This document shows positions 1 through 8,494 of a stretch of 39,500 bases of DNA, piece after piece. The position numbers and the translations under genes are program-made. Each line of letters starts with the position of its first letter. Positions within the stretch are counted from its first letter, which is position 1. Source of the stretch: Lachnospiraceae bacterium (lineage in GTDB: Bacteria > Bacillota > Clostridia > Lachnospirales > Lachnospiraceae); assembly GCA_016291405.1 (NCBI GenBank), contig JAEEXG010000020.1:1-39500 (forward strand). The letters are read 5' to 3'. The notes under the pieces are model-generated. The model was not told the origin of the DNA. It saw only the letters and a list, made by a program, of their open reading frames with translations, and searched no databases.

Positions 1-296
1 CAGGCGCAAACGGTACACTTATCATGGCTACAAACGCTTTCTTTGAACCCTATGAATACTATGAAGACGGTAAGGTAGTGGGAATTGATGCAGAAATGGC
101 TCAGGCAGTAGCAGATGTACTCGGAAAGAGCTTAATGATTGAAGATATGGAATTTGATTCAATTATTGCAGCTGTTCAGACAGGCAAGGCAGATATCGGT
201 GTAGCCGGCATGACAGTTACCGAAGAACGTCTTCAGAATATCGATTTCACAGATTCTTACACAACATCGACACAGGTAATCGTGGTACGTAAATAA
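1..296 (+). CDS. Amino-acid ABC transporter substrate-binding protein (SBP_bac_3), 3' part; seems to lack lobe 2
   Basis: The gene enters from the left edge in the frame that starts at base 3 and stops with TAA at 294-296. The visible protein begins GANGTLIMATNAFFEPYEY and contains VVGIDAEMA, GKADIGVAGMTVTEERL and DFTDSY, all hallmarks of lobe 1 of family-3 solute-binding proteins, which deliver polar amino acids to HisM-type permeases. It then ends at STQVIVVRK, the point where these proteins normally cross to lobe 2 and run on for more than 100 residues. The permease start overlaps the stop (TAATG), so nothing follows. Either this is a truncated or single-lobe protein, or a deletion or assembly error removed the rest. 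The signal peptide lies outside the window. The family is secure; whether this version binds ligand is doubtful. Confidence 0.85.
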   Translation, partial: GANGTLIMATNAFFEPYEYYEDGKVVGIDAEMAQAVADVLGKSLMIEDMEFDSIIAAVQTGKADIGVAGMTVTEERLQNIDFTDSYTTSTQVIVVRK

Positions 297-991
297 TGGA
301 AATCAAAGAAAAATTTATTGCAACATTTGTTAAGGAAAATCGTTACGATTTCTTTATAAAAGGTTTATCTAACACCCTTATAATTTCAATATGTGCAGCG
401 CTTTTAGGAATCCTTATCGGATTCCTTATTGCGATTATAAGGACAACACATGATAACAATAAAAAGAAGAACGTTTTCCTTGATGTATTAAATATATTTG
501 CAAAGGTATATTTGACAGTAATAAGAGGAACGCCCGCAACGGTTCAGCTTTTGATCATGTACTATATAATCATGTCAAACAGCACAAACAAAATTTTGAT
601 AGCTATAATGACTTTTGGAATTAATTCAGGAGCTTACGTGGCTGAAATTGTGCGTTCCGGCATTCAGTCAATCGATAAAGGACAGTTTGAAGCGGGAAGA
701 AGCTTAGGCCTTTCATATGCTAAAACCATGTGGTTTATCATTGTGCCCCAGGCCTTTAAAAATGTGCTTCCTGCCCTTGCAAACGAATTTATAACATTAC
801 TTAAAGAAACCTCCATTTCAGGATATATTGCTTTAAACGATTTAACCCGTGCGGGAGATATAATCAGAAGTTTAACCTACGAAACTTTCTTCCCCCTCTT
901 TACAGTTGCGGCAATTTATCTTTTAATGGTAATGGTGCTTACAAACCTTGTGGGCAAACTTGAAAGGAGGCTTAAGAAGAATGAGCGTTAA
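296..991 (+). CDS. Polar amino-acid ABC transporter permease (HisM/GlnP type)
   Basis: This is the inner-membrane channel subunit of a polar amino-acid importer, 231 residues, the usual size for the family. Hydrophobic segments lie at about residues 22-48, 70-95, 100-120, 150-170 and 195-220. The [17 protein letters not shown] stretch near residue 75 and the cytoplasmic loop [22 protein letters not shown] (EAA-type coupling loop, about 141-162) are typical of HisM/HisQ/GlnP permeases. The ATG at 296 overlaps the stop of the binding-protein gene. The 3' end overlaps the ATPase gene by 11 bp, so the three genes form one translationally coupled operon. A single permease gene implies a homodimer, which is known for this family and inferred here. 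The amino-acid substrate cannot be read from the sequence. Confidence 0.93.
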   Translation: MEIKEKFIATFVKENRYDFFIKGLSNTLIISICAALLGILIGFLIAIIRTTHDNNKKKNVFLDVLNIFAKVYLTVIRGTPATVQLLIMYYIIMSNSTNKILIAIMTFGINSGAYVAEIVRSGIQSIDKGQFEAGRSLGLSYAKTMWFIIVPQAFKNVLPALANEFITLLKETSISGYIALNDLTRAGDIIRSLTYETFFPLFTVAAIYLLMVMVLTNLVGKLERRLKKNER

Positions 992-1727
992 TAACGATCA
1001 GGTCTTGTTTGAGATTACAAACTTAAGCAAATCCTTTGAAGGAACCGACGTTTTAAAGGGAATATCCACAACCGTTAAAAAAGGAGAGGTGCTTGCAATT
1101 ATCGGCCCTTCGGGTTCGGGCAAATCCACATTTTTAAGATGCTTAAATCTGTTGGAAGAGCCAACGGGAGGAGAAATTCTCTTTGAAGGAAGTAAGCTAA
1201 ACGATCCCAAAAGCGATATAAACGCCTTAAGAGAGCGAATCGGAATGGTGTTTCAGCAGTTTAATCTTTTCCCTCATATGAGTGTGAAAGAAAACATTGA
1301 ACTTGCACCCATGAAGGTCCTTAAAAAGTCAAAGGAAGAAGCTTCAAAGAAGGCGGATGAATTGCTTAAAAGAATCGGACTTTTCGATAAAGCCGATTCA
1401 TATCCAAACCAGTTATCGGGAGGCCAGAAACAGCGTATTGCAATTGCGAGAGCTTTGGCAATGGACCCTGATGTTATGCTCTTTGATGAGCCAACATCGG
1501 CTCTTGACCCTGAGATGGTTGGAGAAGTATTGGAATTAATGAAAGAACTTGCAAGATCCGGCATGACGATGGCCGTCGTTACTCATGAAATGGGCTTTGC
1601 AAGAGAAGTTGCAACCAGAGTCATTTTCATTGATGAAGGAGTTATCAAAGAAGAAGGGGCGCCTGAGGACTTTTTTTCGAATCCGAAGGATCAAAGACTT
1701 AAGGACTTTTTGTCTAAAGTCTTATAA
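981..1727 (+). CDS. Polar amino-acid ABC transporter ATP-binding protein (GlnQ/HisP type)
   Basis: This is the cytoplasmic ATPase that powers the importer, 248 residues. It shows Walker [10 protein letters not shown] (42-50), signature LSGGQKQR, Walker [14 protein letters not shown] and the switch histidine in VVTHEMGF, all intact, with the strong GlnQ-like stretch [16 protein letters not shown]. The ATG at 981 is chosen because AAAGGAGG (963-970) precedes it. An in-frame upstream start at 948 would run through that ribosome site inside the permease gene. It overlaps the permease gene by 11 bp. No clear terminator follows; nagB begins about 100 bp downstream. Confidence 0.95.
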   Translation: MSVNNDQVLFEITNLSKSFEGTDVLKGISTTVKKGEVLAIIGPSGSGKSTFLRCLNLLEEPTGGEILFEGSKLNDPKSDINALRERIGMVFQQFNLFPHMSVKENIELAPMKVLKKSKEEASKKADELLKRIGLFDKADSYPNQLSGGQKQRIAIARALAMDPDVMLFDEPTSALDPEMVGEVLELMKELARSGMTMAVVTHEMGFAREVATRVIFIDEGVIKEEGAPEDFFSNPKDQRLKDFLSKVL

Positions 1728-1824
1728 GGGCAAATTTATTAAAGAAATGACAACATGGGCATGGTCCCAAGGCTAACGGATGTGATATCATTCAGTTAGT
1801 TATTATTCCATTTGGGAGGGAAAT

Positions 1825-2559
1825 ATGGCAGTAAAGATTTATGTTACAAAGAATTACGACGAATTAAGTAAGGTTGCAGCAAATATTTTGGCGGCTAAGG
1901 TGGTGCTTAAGCCTGATTGTGTACTTGGACTTGCAACAGGTTCCACACCCATCGGTACCTACAAAAACCTTATAAAGAAGTACGAAGACGGCGATTTGGA
2001 CTTTTCAAAGGTTACAACAGTAAACCTTGATGAGTACAGAGGATTGGAAAGAACTCATGACCAAAGTTATTACTACTTTATGCACGACAATCTTTTTGAT
2101 CATGTTAATTTAAGAAAGGATGCAAGCTTCTTGCCCGACGGTTCTAAGCCCGATGCAGCAAAGGAGTGTGAAGCATATGAAGCCAAGGTGGCTTCTTTAG
2201 GATATGCAGACATTCAGCTTCTTGGTATCGGAAGAAACGGACATATCGGATTCAACGAGCCTTGCGATGAGTTTATCCAGAAAACTCACTGTGTTGATTT
2301 GACAGAGTCTACAATCGAAGCAAACAAGCGCTTCTTTGCATCAGCAAACGATGTTCCAAAGCAAGCTTACACAATGGGTATCGGAACAATCATGAACGCA
2401 AAGAGCATCTTGATTTTGGCAAGCGGAAAAGACAAAGCTGAAGCTGTAAAGAATTCATTCTTCGGACCTGTAACACCTCAGGTTCCCGCTTCAATCTTAC
2501 AGTTCCATCAGGATGTAACATTGGTGGTTGATGAAGACGCATATTCGCTTTGTAAATAA
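1825..2559 (+). CDS. nagB: Glucosamine-6-phosphate deaminase
   Basis: NagB converts glucosamine 6-phosphate to fructose 6-phosphate and ammonia in the cytoplasm, the step that feeds amino sugars into glycolysis. The protein has 244 residues, the normal length. It carries LGLATGSTPIGTYKNL near the N-terminus (phosphate loop), VTTVNLDEYRGL with the catalytic Asp, and LGIGRNGHIGFNEP, the family signature with its catalytic His. The start follows GGGAGGG at 1815-1821. No nagA or amino-sugar transporter lies alongside. A short dyad TGATATCA at about 1781-1788 lies in the 97-bp upstream gap and could be part of an operator, but nothing identifies a regulator. A strong terminator follows at 2643. 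Confidence 0.95.
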   Translation: MAVKIYVTKNYDELSKVAANILAAKVVLKPDCVLGLATGSTPIGTYKNLIKKYEDGDLDFSKVTTVNLDEYRGLERTHDQSYYYFMHDNLFDHVNLRKDASFLPDGSKPDAAKECEAYEAKVASLGYADIQLLGIGRNGHIGFNEPCDEFIQKTHCVDLTESTIEANKRFFASANDVPKQAYTMGIGTIMNAKSILILASGKDKAEAVKNSFFGPVTPQVPASILQFHQDVTLVVDEDAYSLCK

Positions 2560-2642
2560 TTACTATAAAAATCGGTTGCGTAAAACGAAACTTAAATCAA
2601 TGGAAATCAAATAAGCGAAAAAGCCTGTAATTACGGCATTTA

Positions 2643-2670
2643 AACCCGAAGCTAGCCTTCGGGTTTTTTT
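2643..2670 (+). terminator. Rho-independent terminator after nagB
   Basis: A 9-bp stem AACCCGAAG/CTTCGGGTT with a CTAGC loop is followed by a run of seven T at 2664-2670. It closes nagB and insulates the carbohydrate transporter downstream. Confidence 0.9.
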
Positions 2671-2802
2671 ATACGGCCTTAAGTAAACAATTAAGTTAAA
2701 AAAGTGTGATTTGAACAGTTTTTTGGCTTATACATGTGAAAAATAACAAAATTTTTCGAAACAAAAATAATCATAATTACCAAAAAAGGTAAAAATGACA
2801 AG

Positions 2803-2837
2803 AAAAGTATAAAAATAAGTTGCAAAAGTATAAAAAT
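2803..2837 (+). repeat. 14-bp direct repeat in the promoter region of ABC importer 1
   Basis: AAAAGTATAAAAAT occurs exactly at 2803-2816 and again at 2824-2837. The copies are 21 bp apart start to start, two helical turns, and overlap the predicted promoter spacer. The stretch 2671-2902 holds no gene. Apart from this pair, a candidate promoter and one inverted repeat, it is A+T-rich with nothing else recognisable. Repeats on the same face of the helix suit a dimeric activator such as an AraC-type regulator; that reading is inference. Confidence 0.6.
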
Positions 2838-2848
2838 TGTTGTATCTT
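2820..2848 (+). promoter_or_regulatory. Candidate sigma-A promoter for carbohydrate ABC importer 1
   Basis: TTGCAA (2820-2825), a 17-bp spacer and TATCTT (2843-2848) give a moderate match to the housekeeping consensus, four of six bases in each box. The weak boxes fit a promoter that needs an activator. Confidence 0.4.
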
Positions 2849-2855
2849 AAAGCTA

Positions 2856-2881
2856 CGAAAACGATTAAGAAGCGGTTTTCG
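2856..2881 (+). promoter_or_regulatory. Inverted repeat, possible operator
   Basis: CGAAAAC (2856-2862) and GTTTTCG (2875-2881) form an inverted repeat around 12 bases, just downstream of the predicted promoter and 22 bp before the first permease gene. It resembles LacI-family half-sites but has a longer centre, and it could equally be a leader hairpin. No regulator is encoded nearby on this side. Confidence 0.35.
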
Positions 2882-2903
2882 GTAATTGTGCGAGGTTTAA
2901 GGT

Positions 2904-3809
2904 ATGAAAGATTTCTTTAGAAACACCTGGAAGCACAGAGCTCACGTAGTAATGGCTCTGCCGGTTTTCCTAATTTTATTCTTTATAATGTATGTTCCCA
3001 TGGCCGGTTTGGTTATGGCATTTAAAGATTATGATTTTTCGTTGGGTATTTTCAGAAGCCCTTGGGCAGGCTTAAAGAACTTTAACTTTATGCTTGTGTC
3101 TAAAGACATGTTTGTAAGAATGACAAAGAATACAATTTTGTATTACTTGCTTTTTACATCCGTGGGTACATTTTTAAATGTAACTCTTGCAATCGCAATC
3201 GATCAGCTTTTATTTAAGAAAATGGCAAAGACCATGCAGACGATAATGATTATCCCCGTATTCATTTCATACGCTGCGGTTCAGTTTATCGTTTATGCAT
3301 TCTTAGGCTCTAACACAGGACTTATAAACCACATGCTTGGAACCAACATTAAGTTTTATTCAAACGGAACTCTTTGGCCGTGGATACTTCTTATTGTAAA
3401 GATCTGGAAAGATACAGGTTATGGTTCGGTTCTTTACATGTCGGTACTTGCCGGTATCGATTCAGAGCTTTATGAAGCTGCTGAAATCGACGGTGCAAAT
3501 AAGTGGAGAAAGATTTGGCACATCACACTTCCTTCCCTTATTCCTATGGTTACGGTAATGCTTCTTTTGTCGGTAGGTAATGTAATGAGATCCGATACAG
3601 GTCTTTTCTACCAGGTTACACGTAACAACGGTGGACTTTATAAGTACACTCAGGTTATCGATTCCTACGTACTTAACTCAATTTTGAGAAGTTCGGACTT
3701 CGGATACACTGCAGCTGCATCACTTTTCCAGTCTGTAGTCGGTTTATTGTTAATGTTATTTGCAAACTGGCTGGTTCGTAAGATTGAACCGGAAAATGCA
3801 TTGTTTTAA
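2904..3809 (+). CDS. Carbohydrate ABC transporter permease 1 (LplB/YteP type)
   Basis: One of two membrane subunits of a CUT1-type sugar importer, 301 residues with six predicted membrane segments starting at about residue 15. The N-terminal MYVPMAGLVMAFKDYDFSLGI and the coupling loop LYEAAEIDGANKWRKIWHITLP near residues 190-211 are characteristic of the LplB branch, which usually imports oligosaccharides from plant or host polysaccharides. Translation probably starts at the ATG at 2904, about 10 bp after GCGAGG. It lies 14 bp before its partner permease and forms a three-gene operon with the lipoprotein. No ATPase is encoded; importers of this class commonly share one MsmK-like ATPase encoded elsewhere. 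Confidence 0.92.
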   Translation: MKDFFRNTWKHRAHVVMALPVFLILFFIMYVPMAGLVMAFKDYDFSLGIFRSPWAGLKNFNFMLVSKDMFVRMTKNTILYYLLFTSVGTFLNVTLAIAIDQLLFKKMAKTMQTIMIIPVFISYAAVQFIVYAFLGSNTGLINHMLGTNIKFYSNGTLWPWILLIVKIWKDTGYGSVLYMSVLAGIDSELYEAAEIDGANKWRKIWHITLPSLIPMVTVMLLLSVGNVMRSDTGLFYQVTRNNGGLYKYTQVIDSYVLNSILRSSDFGYTAAASLFQSVVGLLLMLFANWLVRKIEPENALF

Positions 3810-3823
3810 GGAGGCTTTGAAGT

Positions 3824-4756
3824 ATGAGCAAAAAGAAGAACAGTGCATTGGATATTGCACCTTCAAGAAGAGAAAGAAAAGGATTTGGCCAATACGTATT
3901 GGCATTAATACTCCTTATATATACCGTAGTTTGTTTCTTGCCCGTATGGCTTGTATTCGTTGCAGCATTTACGGATGAAAAAACAATTGCAAGAAACGGT
4001 TTCGCATTCTGGCCTGAAAAATGGTCACTCAACGGTGTTAACGCAGTTTTAAAATACGGCGACAAGCTTGTAAGTTCATACGGAGTAACGATTTTCGTTA
4101 CAGTAGCGGGAACTTTCTTAGGCCTTTTGGTAATGAGCATGTTTGCTTATTCCATCAGCCGTAAAGATTTCAGACTTTCAAAATTTTTATCGGTTTATTT
4201 GCTGATTCCCATGCTTTTTAACGGCGGTCAGCTTTCGGGTTACATTTGCTTTACAACTTACTATCACTTAAAGGATAACCTTTGGGTATTGATTTTACCT
4301 TTGTGTGTAACAACGATGAACGTAATCATCCTTCGTACATACATTGCAAACTCGATTCCCGGAGAACTTATGGAAGCCGCAAAGATAGACGGTGCGGGAG
4401 AATACAGAACATTCTTCCAGATCACACTTCCTTTGCTTAAGCCTTCACTTGCGGCCGTTGGATTTATGATGGCTACCGCATACTGGAACGATTGGCAGAA
4501 CGCTCTTATGTACATCGATACAGATAAAAAGAAACCCTTACAGCTTCTTCTTATCAACATTCAAAAGAGTATAGAGTTCCTGCTTAACAACAATAACGTT
4601 CCTTCGTCGGTAAGAGCTGCAATGGGTGGCACAATTCCTCAGTACTCATCAACGATGGCAACGGTTATCGTGGTAATCGGACCTATCATGATAGCTTATC
4701 CTTTCTTCCAGAAGTATTTCATTAAGGGCCTTACGGTTGGCTCAGTAAAAGGGTGA
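3824..4756 (+). CDS. Carbohydrate ABC transporter permease 2 (LplC/YtcP type)
   Basis: Second membrane subunit, 310 residues. A basic N-terminus (KKKNSALDIAPSRRERK) precedes membrane segments from about residue 25. The coupling loop LMEAAKIDGAGEYRTFFQITLP (about 185-206) and the C-terminal end YPFFQKYFIKGLTVGSVKG are the standard LplC signatures. The stretch after the coupling loop, with IEFLLNNNNVPSSVR, is the variable region usual in this group. It has a good AAGGAGG ribosome site at 3809-3815. It pairs with the 2904 permease as a heterodimer. The substrate is unknown. Confidence 0.92.
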   Translation: MSKKKNSALDIAPSRRERKGFGQYVLALILLIYTVVCFLPVWLVFVAAFTDEKTIARNGFAFWPEKWSLNGVNAVLKYGDKLVSSYGVTIFVTVAGTFLGLLVMSMFAYSISRKDFRLSKFLSVYLLIPMLFNGGQLSGYICFTTYYHLKDNLWVLILPLCVTTMNVIILRTYIANSIPGELMEAAKIDGAGEYRTFFQITLPLLKPSLAAVGFMMATAYWNDWQNALMYIDTDKKKPLQLLLINIQKSIEFLLNNNNVPSSVRAAMGGTIPQYSSTMATVIVVIGPIMIAYPFFQKYFIKGLTVGSVKG

Positions 4757-4823
4757 TATTTATCTGCTTTTTATGGCGGTAAATATAGATACTAAAAACA
4801 TTTTTTAATGGGAGGACAAAAAA

Positions 4824-6356
4824 ATGAAAAAATTGTTAGCCGGCATTCTTGCTGCAACAATGATGCTTTCTCTCTGTGCTTGCGGTGCTAAGACAGAAAC
4901 ACCTGCTTCTAAGACCGAAACAGCTCAGACAGAAACAAAGACAGAAACAAACAACACAGAAACTACTACAGATTCAGGAGCAACAAACATCGTTGTTTAC
5001 AGAGCTTGCTTCAACAACGGTAACCCCGATTCTGCAAAGACAAAAGAAATCGAAACAGCAATCAACGACTATATCAAAGACAAGATCAACGTTCAGATCA
5101 CTCTCTTCGATGTAGGAAGCGGTGAATATCAGGAGAAGGCAAACCTCGCTCTTAACAACAACGAAATCAACCTTCTTTGGACAGCTGCTTGGGAAGATAC
5201 AATCGGAACAAAGCAGTTATATGCTAAGAAAGCTGCATACGACATCACAGATCTTTTACCCGGAACAGACCTTTACAACTCAATGGATGCTAACCAGTGG
5301 GAAGGTACAAAGTACGGCGGAAGAAACTACTATGTTCCTGTTTACAAGGACAACGTAGAAGGTTACAACCTTATGTTCAGACAGGCACTTGTTGATCAGT
5401 TTGGTTGGGATCTTTCTTCTGTAAAGGGCCTTGCTGACATCGAGCCCATGCTCGCTGATGCTAAGGGTGAAGGACTTCCTTATCCTTTCTTGCTTCAGAA
5501 GACAGCTATGTTCTACAGATTCTACATCGACAGCTTTGATTTCTTCACAGGCGATGCTAACGGTGACTTCGTAGCAGTTGACCGTGATACAAACGAAGTA
5601 GTTGATACTATTCTTAGCCCTGAATATCTTGAATATTGTAAGTTAATGGCTAAGTGGTCAGCTCTTGGCTACATCTCAGAAGATGAAGCTGCTAAGCAGA
5701 CAACAGATACCACAACTCAGACTCAGGATTGGGCAGTTTCATGGTGGACAGACGTTCCTAACAACGACGAAGCAGATGGTCGTTACGGTCAGGACGTAAC
5801 AATGGTTAAGTGCACAAAGAACTACATGCACACAGACTCAGCTCTTGGTTCATGTTTTGCTATTACAGCTAACTCAACAGAAGAACAGGCTAAGGCTTGT
5901 ATCGACTTCTTAGGTCTCCTTTACACAGATAAGGCTCTTGCAGACCTTTACACATACGGTGTTGAAGGAACAGACTTCACATATGATGCAGACGGATACG
6001 TTGTAAAGAACGATTCTCCTTACAACCACTCAATGTGGGAATCAGCATCAGCTACAGTTGTAACAGCAGAAGCATCTTCACCTTACACACCTCAGATGTA
6101 CAAAGACTTCAACGGTTCAGCAGTTGTTTCTTGCGCAAGCGGATTCCAGTTTGATAAAGAGCCCGTTAAGGATAAGTACACAGCATGCCAGAACGTATTT
6201 GAAGAATACGGATTCATGCTTGAAACAGGTTACTTCGCAGAAGACGAAGTAGAAGCTAAGCTTGCTGAATATCAGGAAAAGCTTGATGAAGCAGGTTACC
6301 AGGATGTTCTTTCAACATTCCAGGAACAGTACAACGAATGGAAGAAAGCTAACTAA
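4824..6356 (+). CDS. Carbohydrate-binding lipoprotein of ABC importer 1 (LplA-like)
   Basis: Extracellular solute-binding lipoprotein of 510 residues. The signal peptide MKKLLAGILAATMMLSLCAC ends in a lipobox with lipidated Cys20, followed by a Thr/Glu/Lys-rich tether with TET-type repeats (about 22-52). The C-terminal DVLSTFQEQYNEWKKA matches the end of LplA/DUF3502-type proteins. The codon choice leans strongly to C-ending codons (AAC, TAC, TTC, ATC, GAC) compared with the permeases before it, the pattern expected of an abundant protein. It has a strong ribosome site, GGGAGG. It lies 67 bp after the permease, and a strong terminator follows. Confidence 0.9.
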   Translation: MKKLLAGILAATMMLSLCACGAKTETPASKTETAQTETKTETNNTETTTDSGATNIVVYRACFNNGNPDSAKTKEIETAINDYIKDKINVQITLFDVGSGEYQEKANLALNNNEINLLWTAAWEDTIGTKQLYAKKAAYDITDLLPGTDLYNSMDANQWEGTKYGGRNYYVPVYKDNVEGYNLMFRQALVDQFGWDLSSVKGLADIEPMLADAKGEGLPYPFLLQKTAMFYRFYIDSFDFFTGDANGDFVAVDRDTNEVVDTILSPEYLEYCKLMAKWSALGYISEDEAAKQTTDTTTQTQDWAVSWWTDVPNNDEADGRYGQDVTMVKCTKNYMHTDSALGSCFAITANSTEEQAKACIDFLGLLYTDKALADLYTYGVEGTDFTYDADGYVVKNDSPYNHSMWESASATVVTAEASSPYTPQMYKDFNGSAVVSCASGFQFDKEPVKDKYTACQNVFEEYGFMLETGYFAEDEVEAKLAEYQEKLDEAGYQDVLSTFQEQYNEWKKAN

Positions 6357-6392
6357 TCTTTCATACATACTGATTAAGTAAAAAGCAAATTT

Positions 6393-6422
6393 GGACCACT
6401 TCGAAAGAAGTGGTCCTTTTTT
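6393..6422 (+). terminator. Terminator of the ABC importer 1 operon
   Basis: A perfect 10-bp stem GGACCACTTC/GAAGTGGTCC with a GAAA tetraloop is followed by six T. Confidence 0.93.
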
Positions 6423-6517
6423 GATTTATTTAATTATTATTTTTAGAGATAATGAGGTATAATAAAAAAGATTTATATAGTAAATCTAAAACCATATAAA
6501 CACGTAAGGGGAAAATC

Positions 6518-8188
6518 GTGAATATAAGGAATATAAAGGGGTACATTGCTTTATTTACATGCATGGCGCTGGTTGTGCTGGTGTTTTTGTGCGCGTTGAA
6601 TGAAAGACCCGAAGAAAACAAGATTCAATTGGCTATGGTAGGCGACGCCAATATAGAATGGCAGGTGTCCGGCTGCGAGGATAAGGATTTTCCGGTTATA
6701 TTAAGGGATATGGAAGGAAAGGCCATAGAGCTTTGCGGCACATTACCAAGTAAAATTGAAGATAACTACGGCCTTATGATGAATACAATATTCAGTAAGT
6801 GCATCATTAAGGTGGACGGAAACAAAATAGCTTCTTTTGCCGAAGACATTACAGGCGTTAAGGGAAAGATGGTAGGGGATGTGCGCCTTATTGTGCCCAT
6901 CACACCCGATATGGCGGGAAAAGAAATTGCCATAAGCATCATGCCTTATCATTCCATAAGACTTAATGTGGAAAAGCCTGTTTTTGGAAATCTTGACTCC
7001 TTAAGAGGCTCGGTGGTTCATAAAAATCAGATTCACTTTTTGATAATCGTCTTTATGCTTGCCATCATGATCTTAAGCATCTGTTTTATGATTTATCAGG
7101 CGAAGAAGGGAAACAAGAAGATTGTTCCCATAAACGGATACTTTATAGGCATTGTATTCTTGGCGAGTGTCTGGATTTTTTGTAACAGTGACATCCCACA
7201 GTTTCTTTCAAACCGCACCCAGACTTTTTGTATTGTGGGGACCCTTGCTTTATCGATGATCGGAATCCCTTACATGGGTTATTTTTCGTGCGTTATAAAA
7301 AGAGAAACAAGTTTCTTTAAGGTAATGGAGCTTATCGGCTGGCTGTGCCCGATAGTTGTAATAATCGGCTATGTTACGGATATTTATGCGCCCATAGATG
7401 TTTTGGGCCTTACCCATCTTTACATTTTGGTGGCAGGTTTAGGCTCCTTTGTCTATGCGGCGATTGAACAAAAGGGCGGAGATTTCAGGAAACGCCTTGT
7501 GCTTATAGAATCGGTTACGATGATTTTAACCGCAGTGTTTGCTCTTGCGTCTTTCATCGCATCACCTTCCGGACGAAGCTTTGCAGTTGTGGGAGGCGTG
7601 GGGCTCTTTGTGTTTGTGGCGGAGATTCTCTCGCTGCTTGTGTATGATGAGACAAACTACATTAAAGAAAGAAAATACCTTGATACCTACGAAGAGATTA
7701 CTTATAAAGATGTATTAACCGGAATAGAGAACCGGGTTTCTTTTGACAAAAAGCTTGATGAATTAAAAGAATCGGCCAAGGGAAAATACGAAACCTTGAT
7801 TTTGTTTGACCTTGATTGCTTAAGAGAAGTTAATGACAATTACGGATTTGACGAAGGCGATGCCTATATCGTTGACTTTGCCGAGTGCTTAAAGAAAATT
7901 TATGAACCTAAGGGCGATTATTTCAGACTCGGTGGAGATGAATTTGCAGCCTTAATACCCGGCAATGACTTTGATCCCGATGAATCGATAGATGAACTTT
8001 TAAAAGAAGTTAACTATATTAACAGAATAAAGAAACGTTCGCTTTCCTTTATAAGCGGATGGATTCAAAAAGAGATTACTGATGATTTAAATTTCAAAAG
8101 AGATTTCTACCGCCTGGCGGACCAGTCTCTTTGCGCTATGAAGATTAGGCAGAGTTTTGCTAAAAGTGAAGATTTTAAGGAGGAATAA
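6518..8188 (+). CDS. Membrane-bound diguanylate cyclase (GGDEF protein)
   Basis: 556-residue sensor that should make cyclic di-GMP from two GTP. Layout: one membrane segment (about 8-27); an extracytoplasmic region (about 28-165) resembling the sensing part of 7TM-type receptors; about seven membrane segments (about 172-380); then a GGDEF domain. The domain has LTGIENR (400-406), the metal-binding FDLDCLREVND (430-440) and an intact RLGGDEFAALI with GGDEF at 472-476, so it is probably active. The usual product-inhibition site RxxD is absent: the residues there read EPKGDYF. Translation starts at a GTG after AAGGGGAAAATC, giving a modest ribosome site. A TATAAT at 6458-6463 is a likely -10 box. 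It sits 2 bp before the next gene and just upstream of the flagellar cluster, which fits control of motility, though that link is inferred. Confidence 0.9.
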   Translation: MNIRNIKGYIALFTCMALVVLVFLCALNERPEENKIQLAMVGDANIEWQVSGCEDKDFPVILRDMEGKAIELCGTLPSKIEDNYGLMMNTIFSKCIIKVDGNKIASFAEDITGVKGKMVGDVRLIVPITPDMAGKEIAISIMPYHSIRLNVEKPVFGNLDSLRGSVVHKNQIHFLIIVFMLAIMILSICFMIYQAKKGNKKIVPINGYFIGIVFLASVWIFCNSDIPQFLSNRTQTFCIVGTLALSMIGIPYMGYFSCVIKRETSFFKVMELIGWLCPIVVIIGYVTDIYAPIDVLGLTHLYILVAGLGSFVYAAIEQKGGDFRKRLVLIESVTMILTAVFALASFIASPSGRSFAVVGGVGLFVFVAEILSLLVYDETNYIKERKYLDTYEEITYKDVLTGIENRVSFDKKLDELKESAKGKYETLILFDLDCLREVNDNYGFDEGDAYIVDFAECLKKIYEPKGDYFRLGGDEFAALIPGNDFDPDESIDELLKEVNYINRIKKRSLSFISGWIQKEITDDLNFKRDFYRLADQSLCAMKIRQSFAKSEDFKEE

Positions 8189-8190
8189 AA

Positions 8191-8418
8191 ATGCCAAATC
8201 CTGCAGATATCATGAAACTTATGGGGTTTAAGAATAAATTTGAAGCTAATCACCCCAGATTTGTTTCTTTTATTAAAGATGTTGCCAGAGTTGGAGTAGG
8301 TGAGGGAGACATATTGGAAGTATCCATCACAAAGCCCGACGGCACCAAAACCACTGCAAACATCAAGGTTACGGCCGATGATGTGGCTATGGTAAATGAA
8401 CTTAAGAACATGAGGTAA
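8191..8418 (+). CDS. Small conserved protein of unknown function (75 aa)
   Basis: I do not recognise a characterised family. The protein is small and soluble with no signal peptide, and begins MPNPADIMKLMGFKNKF. Its second half alternates hydrophobic and polar residues (ILEVSITKPDG, TANIKVTADD) in a way that suggests a small beta-sheet domain, then ends in a helix NELKNMR. It follows the cyclase by 2 bp with a strong AAGGAGG ribosome site and is closed by a terminator, so it is co-transcribed with the cyclase and may be translated more strongly. A role in cyclic di-GMP signalling is only a guess from context. Confidence 0.8.
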   Translation: MPNPADIMKLMGFKNKFEANHPRFVSFIKDVARVGVGEGDILEVSITKPDGTKTTANIKVTADDVAMVNELKNMR

Positions 8419-8453
8419 AACAGGAATATCTATTAGAAAAACAGGACTCAAAG

Positions 8454-8483
8454 AAAAACATCGAAAAAAATCGGTGTTTTTTT
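8454..8483 (+). terminator. Terminator after the cyclase operon
   Basis: An A-rich stem AAAAACATCGA pairs with TCGGTGTTTTT (one G-T pair) around an A6 loop and is followed by further T. It separates the cyclase operon from the flagellar promoter immediately downstream. Confidence 0.75.
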
Positions 8484-8494
8484 CTTTTTAACTC

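Noticed and set aside
2856-2881. Catabolite-response (cre) site
   Set aside because: The half-sites are GAAAAC-like but separated by 12 bases, whereas cre is a 14-bp compact palindrome; it is listed only as a possible operator.
3673-4140. 155-residue open frame on the minus strand
   Set aside because: It is opposite the two permease genes and their junction, without motif or ribosome site.
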